From Methanobacteriota archaeon (GTDB lineage Archaea; Thermoplasmatota; Poseidoniia; Poseidoniales; Poseidoniaceae), in assembly GCA_002731395.1 (NCBI GenBank), contig PCBQ01000015.1, positions 3,625 through 9,053 on the forward strand: a DNA stretch of 5,429 bases, in the 5' to 3' direction. The position numbers and the translations under genes are program-made. This document shows, in pieces, positions 1 through 5,429 of this stretch (the stretch's first letter is position 1; the number at the start of each line of letters is the position of its first letter). A model generated the notes under the pieces. It was not told where the DNA came from. It saw nothing but the letters and a program-made list of their open reading frames with translations, and made no database searches.

Positions 1-626
1 ACCTGAACTTCGAGAACGCCCTCGCCCCATCCGAGGCTGCTCCATGGTTGCAAGACTTGGTAGGCGTTAACACCGGGCACAACGAGGGTCTCGCCTTCGT
101 ACGATGGGTACACCACAATGGACAACACAATGTCCTCGCAGCTGCTGTCTGAAGCAGAGAGCACGTTCCGTTCTGATTCCCATTGAGCCGTCAACTCGTT
201 GACGAGCACGCTCGCTGAAATCGCGTCGCATTGTCCCACTGGGTCGGCGATGTTCGCTCCATCGACGGTGTCCGGAGAGATGGTGATGTTGATCATGCCA
301 ACGGCGTACCCGGCCTGCGGCACCAGCGCACTGTCGTCCATGCGAAACTCCACGATCCGACTTTCTTCGTCCTGCCAGACGTCCTGAAACTCAGTGCTGG
401 TCGTTGTTTTGTCGAACTCGATCACCCATGATTTCTGTGTGATGGCGTCCAGTCCCTTGTGGTATTCCACGGAGAGCCACCCTTGCATGTTGATGGCGCA
501 CACAATCACCGTAAAGACAGCAAAAATGGCCATCGCCACGTTCGCTTCACGGATTTGAAACAAATCAGAGGCCGTGTCAACCAGACCCCTGTTTTCCTCG
601 TCGTTCATCGCGTTTTCCTCGCCCAT
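1..626 (-). CDS. Single-pass membrane-anchored protein with a predicted outer domain, truncated by the window edge
   Basis: An open frame runs from an ATG at 626 to the window edge: 208 complete codons without a stop, the C-terminus missing. The first 29 residues are polar and acidic, residues 30-48 form one hydrophobic helix (VAMAIFAVFTVIVCAINMQ), and the rest looks like a soluble beta-rich domain with alternating hydrophobic strands (for example around 107-117 and 166-173). Two cysteines (C133, C163) could form a disulfide, which fits a type II anchor with the domain outside. I do not recognise the family. The gene follows the polytopic membrane protein after 8 bases, so they probably share an mRNA. 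Two starts are possible: the ATG at 626, with AGGGG five bases before it, and an ATG at 608, with GAGG at 617-620 eight bases before it. The choice changes only six residues and leaves the helix intact. Confidence 0.82.
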   Translation of the reverse strand, partial: MGEENAMNDEENRGLVDTASDLFQIREANVAMAIFAVFTVIVCAINMQGWLSVEYHKGLDAITQKSWVIEFDKTTTSTEFQDVWQDEESRIVEFRMDDSALVPQAGYAVGMINITISPDTVDGANIADPVGQCDAISASVLVNELTAQWESERNVLSASDSSCEDIVLSIVVYPSYEGETLVVPGVNAYQVLQPWSSLGWGEGVLEVQ

Positions 627-634
627 GTCAACCC

Positions 635-1993
635 CTACTGATGAATACCTATCACGTCGAAAAGGTACGAGATGACGAAGGCATAGACGCACAGCACCAT
701 CATCGACATGGAGAAGAACCTGTACTCACTTTCCGCGATGTTGAATCTGGGCAAGGTGGCGACCATCCGAATCGATTCGGAGATGCTCTTGCTCTCAGAC
801 GTCAATTGACTCATGAATTTCTCTTCCCATCCGATGAAGGCCACCACGCCTGCGGCAAAGACCGCAGACGTGATCATCTCAGGAACCGGGAGAATCAGCT
901 GAATCAACTCAATCAGCGTGGAGCTGGTCACGAGGATGAGAAGCAAGCCTGTGGTCCTGCCAATGATTCGCCCCGTGCCAGAATCCGTTTCGACAATGTT
1001 GTATTTCAGCATGACATACATGACCAAAAGAGGCACGCCAATGTACAGCATGGACTGGAAGGTCACGACGTAGAAATTAATCCAAGCGACACTGAGAAGA
1101 TCGCACGACCGCTCCACGCAAGACGTGATGTTGTCCATGTAGACGAGGGTGAGAAGGTACCAAATGACGCCCAGGCCAAACAGTCCACCGGTGATGTAGG
1201 CAATCCCGCTCGACCCCTTCTTGTAGGCCCTCCACATTTCCCCAAGGAACAGCGTCAGGAAAGACGCACACATGATGGCCTCCAAGCCAACCTCTGCAGC
1301 ACCGCTGATTCTGGTCTGATCGATGAAATCCTCGACCATGAACCTCCCCCGGTAGATGTTGGATTGGCCTGAAAGTTGAATCAACCAGAACATGAAGAAT
1401 TTCCCGTTCCATGCCAACAGGAGCAAGGCCGCAACAGAGGAGACGTTCCTCGAGTCGCTTTCGCCTTTGAGCATCTCGCCAAACAGGAACCTCACGTAGA
1501 TGGCCGTCCACACGACATATCCGACCAACCACGGGAGGTTTCTGACGTTCCTGTACGAGAATTCTGTGAAGATGTCGAACGGAATCATGATCATCCCCAG
1601 AACGAGAACAGAGATGCCGAGGATTTTCGCGACCGACTTGCGCTGAATCAACGGGAACGGGTACACCAAGGGAAGGACCGCGAGGCCAATGGTGTACCCG
1701 CACTCAAATGATCGTTGAGCGTAGGTCAGGAAGGTGTAGAACACTTCATCCCCGTAGTTGTTGTAGACGCCCGTGGCTCGTGTCGTCACCCTGTACTCAA
1801 GAACGGACACGAACAGGTACTGCAAACCGAGGAAAATCAGGATCCACGAGATGGTGTATCCGGCCAGCCGCTCGTTCCATTCCCTCTCTTTGGCTCGACT
1901 GACAAGAATGAGGGCCATCACTCCGAGCGAAAGATGAACAAACGACGCAATGGGGGAAAGCGTGTTGATCGTCTCGTAATTTTCGTCGGCCAT
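635..1993 (-). CDS. Unrecognised polytopic membrane protein (about 11-12 TM helices)
   Basis: Encodes 452 residues. I do not recognise the family. Hydrophobic segments lie at roughly 12-32, 45-66, 98-116, 122-145, 154-172, 185-208, 233-254, 263-286, 303-329, 343-369, 372-390 and 427-448. A Cys pair (C292, C297) sits in the short loop between segments 8 and 9, and a longer polar stretch (391-425, Ser/Glu/Lys-rich) precedes the last helix. There is no kinase, ATPase or transporter signature that I can point to, and a long soluble domain is absent. The start is well fixed: an in-frame TAA lies two codons before the ATG. No clear Shine-Dalgarno sequence precedes it, and a TATA-like box about 30 bases upstream would give a very short leader. 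The stop is only 8 bases from the next start, so the two are probably co-transcribed. A transporter, sensor or envelope-assembly role is possible, but nothing here decides. Confidence 0.85.
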   Translation of the reverse strand: MADENYETINTLSPIASFVHLSLGVMALILVSRAKEREWNERLAGYTISWILIFLGLQYLFVSVLEYRVTTRATGVYNNYGDEVFYTFLTYAQRSFECGYTIGLAVLPLVYPFPLIQRKSVAKILGISVLVLGMIMIPFDIFTEFSYRNVRNLPWLVGYVVWTAIYVRFLFGEMLKGESDSRNVSSVAALLLLAWNGKFFMFWLIQLSGQSNIYRGRFMVEDFIDQTRISGAAEVGLEAIMCASFLTLFLGEMWRAYKKGSSGIAYITGGLFGLGVIWYLLTLVYMDNITSCVERSCDLLSVAWINFYVVTFQSMLYIGVPLLVMYVMLKYNIVETDSGTGRIIGRTTGLLLILVTSSTLIELIQLILPVPEMITSAVFAAGVVAFIGWEEKFMSQLTSESKSISESIRMVATLPRFNIAESEYRFFSMSMMVLCVYAFVISYLFDVIGIHQ

Positions 1994-2022
1994 GGCTTAC
2001 GGTTCGGCGAAGAAGTGCCCGA

Positions 2023-2030
2023 TTTTGAAA
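2023..2030 (-). promoter_or_regulatory. Weak TATA-like box before the polytopic membrane protein gene
   Basis: The minus strand reads TTTCAAAA, ending 29 bases before the ATG at 1993. This is the distance expected of an archaeal TATA box serving a leaderless or nearly leaderless transcript. The match is imperfect, because a C interrupts the T/A run, so the call is tentative. It would drive the membrane protein gene and its downstream partner. Confidence 0.35.
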
Positions 2031-2033
2031 CAT

Positions 2034-2057
2034 GTGATGATTTGAGCAAATCCACAC
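2034..2057. promoter_or_regulatory. Palindromic operator-like site
   Basis: The sequence has the form GTG-N2-GATTTG-N2-CAAATC-N2-CAC, a dyad with 9 of 12 positions paired about its centre and a perfect 6-bp core half-site. It ends three bases upstream of the candidate TATA box at 2023-2030. This is where a dimeric helix-turn-helix regulator could help or block basal factor binding. The regulator is unknown. Confidence 0.45.
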
Positions 2058-2094
2058 GCGCGAAGTCAGGTGCTCGGCAACGGTCGTGTCGCGA

Positions 2095-2118
2095 GAGCAC
2101 CGCAACGATCCGGTGCTC
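2095..2118 (-). terminator. Hairpin just after the surface protein stop codon
   Basis: A perfect 8-bp stem (GAGCACCG with CGGTGCTC) with an 8-base loop begins six bases after the stop codon on the minus strand. No T-rich tract follows, whereas archaeal intrinsic termination usually needs one. It may therefore be a 3'-end stabiliser or processing site rather than a terminator. A third copy of the arm farther downstream (2069-2075) can compete for the same pairing. Confidence 0.45.
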
Positions 2119-2124
2119 CAGTAA

Positions 2125-5100
2125 TCATTGCCACTTTTGCCACAGGTCGTTCGAATGAGCGGCCCTGTACCACCAATCGGCATGACCAGGAGGCCACTGA
2201 ATCCATTCGTAACCGTCGTCCCTCACCACGCCGGCTTCGGACACCGGTGGCTCATTCACCAACGACGTTTGCCCTGCAATGGGGTGTGTTGTGGCGACGG
2301 TGCTCACGCCCTCGTCGCTCATGGCCAGTTTCTCCTGAAGCAACCTCGTCCTGTTTTCTGAATCAACGGCGCCGGCAAGACCGAAGTAGGCTTCGTTGTG
2401 AGCGATGCGGTACAATTCCTCCGGCGTTGAACCGCGCAGGTCCTCGATGAGGGTGAACAACTTCTCCCTGGTCTCTTTGGTGATCTCGTTGTTCGTGTAG
2501 CGGCCCGTGAGGTCGGCCTTCAGTTGATCGAGTTCGTCGGCAAACTCCTGTGGGAGGTGGTGGTAGGCTTGCGTGATGGACTGCAAGTAGCGCAACTCCT
2601 CACGCTCTTCTTCGGTGAGTTTCGAGTTCCTGCGAAGCACCTGCACCCAACGGAAGGTCTCGGGAAGCATCGCCGCCACGGCGTTCGTTTGCAGCAGGCT
2701 GAACAGGGCCAGCAGGATGGCGCCAATGCCCACGGTGGTCCGCACCGGGTCGTTCTGCCCCGCAAACAGGGAAGCAAGCCCTGAGGTGGCGTCGTCCTCG
2801 TTGTTCTCTTCGATCACTTGTACGCAGCCCACGGCGTCAACGACGGTGTTTAGAGGCGTGTACGGGCAGACGTCTTCGAAGTCCGACACGCCGTCGGAAT
2901 CCTCGTCCAAGAGCCTCATTTGGGCTTCGCTGCAGCCTTGTTCGGAGACCTCATCTCCGGCTTCTGTGGACGGACAGTCGTCCTGAGGATTGAGCACTCC
3001 ATCACCGTCGTCGTCGTCCAAGCATCCGTCACCGTTCTCGTCAAGGGCCGAGGCATCCACCTCCGGACATTGGTCGTCGACGTCGGGAACGCCGTCTTGA
3101 TCGCCGTCGCTCAGGCATCCGCTGGCGTCAACCGCGGCGCCACTCGTGGTCCCTGGGCACTGATCGGACCCGTCGCCAATACCGTCGCCGTCCGAATCGA
3201 GCGATTCGTTGGCGTCGTTGGGATAGGCATCGGCGTTGTCGCCCACGCCGTCACCGTCAGAATCCACGGATTCGCTCGCGTCGTTCGGGAAGGCATCGGC
3301 GTTGTCGCCCACGCCGTCACCGTCGGAATCTGCGGACTCGCTCGCATCGTTCGGGAAGGCGTCCGTGTTGTCACCAACACCGTCTCCGTCGGAATCGTAC
3401 TGCTCAAAGGCGTTCGTTGGGAAGGCGTCGGCGTTGTCACCGACGCCGTCGCTGTCGGTATCGGCAGACTCGGAGGCATCGTTTGGGAAGGCGTCACCGT
3501 TGTCGCCCACGCCGTCGCCGTCGGAATCGAAGGTCTCGAAGGCGTTGAAGGGAAATTGGTCGCTGTTGTCGCCCACGCCGTCACCGTCGCTGTCGAAGGT
3601 CTCGGTGGGGTCGTCGGGGAAGGCGTCGGCGTTGTTGCCCACACCATCGCCGTCGCTGTCCTCCCACTCGTTGGCGTTGTTGGGGAAGGCGTCGCCGGCG
3701 TTGCTGTAGCCGTCGCCGTCGTCGTCAGGACAGCCGTCCAGATCCTGTGTGGAAGTGCCCGCATCGTTGGGACAACCGTCGTCGGCGTTTTGCACGCCGT
3801 CGCCGTCGAGGTCGTTCTGATCGATGAACTCGAAAGAGGAGGACAGCAAGTGTTCGTCCCCGTTCTGGTCAACCAGCGTAAGGTCCACCACGCCTGCCGA
3901 GGCGACGCTTGGCGTGGTCACGTGGACCGTCGTGTCGTTGACCACGTCACCCGTCACGGCGCCAAGCTGGCCGAACTCGATTGTGACCTCCTGTGTGATG
4001 CTCAGCCCCGTGGATTTCGACATGTACTCCATGTAACCGGTTGTTGCGTCGTTGAACGGAACGTGCATGGTGCCGTCCGCATCGATGACGATGGCGTTCC
4101 CCTCTCCCAGATCGCCCGTGCTCGCGAGGGTGCTGACGGCCCAGTTGGCCGTGGGCGAATCGAGTGTGGCGTATTTCAGGTTCTGACCGTTCCACGTGTG
4201 GTACACGATGTGAGGTCGGTCCGCCGCGTCAACGGCGATGGAGGGGTCGCGCCCAGTGTGCCCCGAGGCATCGACAACGGTGGTGGTCCACGGCCCGCCT
4301 GGAGCGCCGGTGGAATACCGCAAATCGTCGTCTTGCTCCTCAAAATGGGCGATGTGAAACTTGCCTTGTGCGTCCATGGCCATCGAGGTCATGTAGCCGG
4401 GGTAAATGTCGCTTGGATGGCTTCCCGTGTTGACGGTGTAATCGTCCCATTGACCGTTTTTGTCCGTGATGATCTTCAATTTCGATGCACTGCGGTCCTG
4501 GTAGGCGATGTAGACGTGGTCGTTCCCGTCGATGAGGATGGCCGATTCACAACCTCGGTTGCTGCCGAGATCGACCCCTTGACTCGACCAACCGGTTCCG
4601 TCATGCGAAGCAAGGCGAAGGCCATTGCCGCAGTATTGCCCGTTGGCCGCATAGGAGATGTGGGGATGATTGTTCGAATCGACGGCAATCCCAACCGGAC
4701 CGAACAGGGCGCTTGGGGTGACCTCAGTGCTGGTCCACGTGGTGCCGTCATAGTGCATGTATTCCAGTGTCTCACGCGAACTGGTGTAGGTCGTGTATGC
4801 GACGTGAAGTTCATCGTTGCCGTCGATGACCATGTGAACGTCCCAGCAGTACGTCTTCCCGCAATTTTTGATTCCCGTGGAACTCCAACTCGTCCCATCA
4901 TAGACGCTGTACCGGAGCTGGTAACTGGTGTCCTTGATGTGAACCACGTGGACATGGCCGTTTGAATCCACGGCCACGGCATTCCATCGACCTGCTTCAT
5001 CGCTGTAATCCGCCGTCGTCTGCGCCCATTGGTGGGTCTGCCCGTCGTCGGTCACGTTCCTGTCCGCCAAGTCGAGGAAACCGCTGCCGGTGATGGTGAT

Positions 5101-5262
5101 CTCTTGGCCGCCGGCGGTCCAGCCCGTGCTGGGGGAAACGGTGGCCTGCAGCGGGCTGGAAGGCTGGACGTCGTGCGAAACATCGCCCAATTCGACCGTT
5201 GTATCCATGACCGGTGCGAGCGCGACGGCCAGCAGAATGGCGGTCACCATCCACACGCGCAT
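2125..5262 (-). CDS. Modular surface protein: signal peptide, TIG split by a 7-bladed propeller, TSP3 stalk, TM helix, cytoplasmic tail
   Basis: Encodes 1045 residues from the ATG at 5262. Residues 1-19 form a signal peptide (MRVWMVTAILLAVALAPVM). Residues 40-63 match the start of an IPT/TIG domain (STGWTAGGQEITITGSGF). Residues 72-415 hold seven propeller blades, each with an Asp-x5-His(Tyr)-Val/Ile strand (D99, D147, D195, D245, D297, D345, D394), and seven edge strands marked by Trp. Residues 422-481 read as the missing second half of the TIG fold. Residues 484-813 contain 13 thrombospondin type 3 repeats of the DxDGDGVxxxxDxFP/CP kind, known to bind Ca2+. A transmembrane helix lies at about 843-865, followed by Arg/Lys-rich sequence (R871, R877, R878, K881), so the end should be cytoplasmic. 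Residues 880-985 are charged and helical; the last 28 are rich in Trp. A TTG-started extension to 5367 is possible but would run through the TATA-like box. The role is probably binding or sensing at the cell surface; the ligand is unknown. Confidence 0.9.
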   Translation of the reverse strand: MRVWMVTAILLAVALAPVMDTTVELGDVSHDVQPSSPLQATVSPSTGWTAGGQEITITGSGFLDLADRNVTDDGQTHQWAQTTADYSDEAGRWNAVAVDSNGHVHVVHIKDTSYQLRYSVYDGTSWSSTGIKNCGKTYCWDVHMVIDGNDELHVAYTTYTSSRETLEYMHYDGTTWTSTEVTPSALFGPVGIAVDSNNHPHISYAANGQYCGNGLRLASHDGTGWSSQGVDLGSNRGCESAILIDGNDHVYIAYQDRSASKLKIITDKNGQWDDYTVNTGSHPSDIYPGYMTSMAMDAQGKFHIAHFEEQDDDLRYSTGAPGGPWTTTVVDASGHTGRDPSIAVDAADRPHIVYHTWNGQNLKYATLDSPTANWAVSTLASTGDLGEGNAIVIDADGTMHVPFNDATTGYMEYMSKSTGLSITQEVTIEFGQLGAVTGDVVNDTTVHVTTPSVASAGVVDLTLVDQNGDEHLLSSSFEFIDQNDLDGDGVQNADDGCPNDAGTSTQDLDGCPDDDGDGYSNAGDAFPNNANEWEDSDGDGVGNNADAFPDDPTETFDSDGDGVGDNSDQFPFNAFETFDSDGDGVGDNGDAFPNDASESADTDSDGVGDNADAFPTNAFEQYDSDGDGVGDNTDAFPNDASESADSDGDGVGDNADAFPNDASESVDSDGDGVGDNADAYPNDANESLDSDGDGIGDGSDQCPGTTSGAAVDASGCLSDGDQDGVPDVDDQCPEVDASALDENGDGCLDDDDGDGVLNPQDDCPSTEAGDEVSEQGCSEAQMRLLDEDSDGVSDFEDVCPYTPLNTVVDAVGCVQVIEENNEDDATSGLASLFAGQNDPVRTTVGIGAILLALFSLLQTNAVAAMLPETFRWVQVLRRNSKLTEEEREELRYLQSITQAYHHLPQEFADELDQLKADLTGRYTNNEITKETREKLFTLIEDLRGSTPEELYRIAHNEAYFGLAGAVDSENRTRLLQEKLAMSDEGVSTVATTHPIAGQTSLVNEPPVSEAGVVRDDGYEWIQWPPGHADWWYRAAHSNDLWQKWQ
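3154..3660 (-). repeat. 66-bp coding tandem repeat (22-residue TSP3 units)
   Basis: Eight thrombospondin type 3 motifs begin exactly 22 residues apart, at residues 535, 557, 579, 601, 623, 645, 667 and 689 of the surface protein, a 66-bp DNA period. Each reads close to DSDGDGVGDNADAFP followed by NDASES-like spacer. Neighbouring units share long identical DNA runs: 33 bases starting at 3226 recur at 3292. Five further TSP3 motifs with less regular spacing flank the block (residues 484, 513, 719, 750, 786). The repeats are coding, with Asp side chains placed to bind Ca2+, and should form a stiff stalk between the head and the membrane. Confidence 0.93.
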
Positions 5263-5429
5263 GAACAAACCATGCCGTCGCAAACAAAGAGACTTCGGCA
5301 ACACTCGCGGTACAAGAGCATCAATTTGTATAAAGGAAAGGCCGTATTGGCGCCTTGCAGTCCTCAATCTGCTTGGTTGAAATCAGACTGGACTCTTCAT
5401 AAATCTTCACGTTGTAGCTTCACTGTGCG
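5263..5429. other. Non-coding upstream region of the surface protein gene
   Basis: All three minus-strand frames hit a stop within the first 33 bases from the right edge, so no substantial upstream gene on this strand enters the window. Apart from the TATA-like box at 5325-5334, a second A/T-rich element reading TTTATGAA on the minus strand lies at 5396-5403 and could be an alternative promoter. A weak broken hairpin (AGTCC with GGACT, about 26 bases between) lies near 5358-5394. No RNA gene is recognised. Confidence 0.5.
5325..5334 (-). promoter_or_regulatory. TATA-box-like promoter element of the surface protein gene
   Basis: The minus strand reads TTTATACAAA here. With the usual archaeal spacing of about 25 bases, transcription would start near 5303 and leave a leader of roughly 40 bases before the ATG at 5262. 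No purine-rich BRE is obvious next to it. The box lies inside the TTG-started extension of the frame, which argues for the ATG at 5262 as the true start. Confidence 0.55.

Noticed and set aside
1..626. Left-edge gene considered as an archaeal type IV pilin
   Set aside because: A hydrophobic helix follows a short N-terminus, but there is no clear basic-Gly class III cleavage site directly before the helix; 16 polar residues separate RG from it.
641..1372. A 243-codon open frame on the plus strand, antisense to the membrane protein gene
   Set aside because: The product is His/Arg/Asp-rich with no fold-like pattern, while the minus strand encodes a coherent set of membrane helices.
635..1993. 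Membrane protein considered as a sensor kinase input domain or a known transporter
   Set aside because: No kinase, phosphotransfer or nucleotide-binding motif follows the helices, and no transporter signature could be identified by eye.
3154..3660. Regular repeats considered as a CRISPR array
   Set aside because: The 66-bp period is a whole number of codons, repeat and spacer parts both vary only slightly, and all units encode the same calcium-binding motif in frame.
2920..4965. A 681-codon open frame on the plus strand, antisense to the surface protein
   Set aside because: Its product is largely monotonous Val/Gly/Ala-rich sequence, such as VGVVAHAV, which is just the reverse reading of the TSP3 repeat codons. 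The minus-strand product has clear domains.
5358..5394. Broken hairpin near the right edge as a terminator of an upstream gene
   Set aside because: The stem is short and interrupted, no T-tract follows, and no upstream gene end is visible in the window.

Overview
The window most likely comes from a marine planktonic euryarchaeon of the Poseidoniales (Marine Group II) type. This is inferred from three things: a large surface protein with a long stack of DSDGDGVGDNADAFP calcium-binding repeats, a TATA-box-like promoter with no convincing Shine-Dalgarno site at its start, and a cytoplasmic tail rich in aromatic residues. Bacterial surface proteins can carry similar repeats, so the assignment is an inference, not a proof. 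No rRNA, tRNA, CRISPR array, insertion sequence or phage gene is visible.

All three genes lie on the minus strand, so the window reads from right to left. Positions 5429-5263 are a short non-coding stretch with a TATA-like box (5325-5334). Positions 5262-2125 encode a 1045-residue modular surface protein. Its order is signal peptide, first half of an IPT/TIG immunoglobulin-like domain, a seven-bladed beta-propeller, second half of the TIG domain, 13 thrombospondin type 3 repeats, one transmembrane helix, and a charged helical cytoplasmic domain ending in a Trp-rich tail. Positions 2124-1994 are a compact intergenic region with two mutually exclusive hairpins, a palindromic operator-like site and a weak TATA-like box. 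Positions 1993-635 encode an unrecognised membrane protein with about 11-12 helices. Eight bases after its stop, a second unrecognised gene begins (626 to the left edge, truncated). It encodes a single-pass membrane-anchored protein whose predicted outer domain has a cysteine pair.

The large protein looks like an anchored cell-surface binder or sensor: a Ca2+-stiffened stalk holds a propeller/TIG head away from the membrane and a helical domain reaches into the cytoplasm. The other two genes probably form an operon of envelope proteins. Whether they work with the surface protein cannot be told from this sequence. The most notable observation is that the propeller appears to be inserted inside a single TIG fold. 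I see no defence system or other clearly new multi-gene system.
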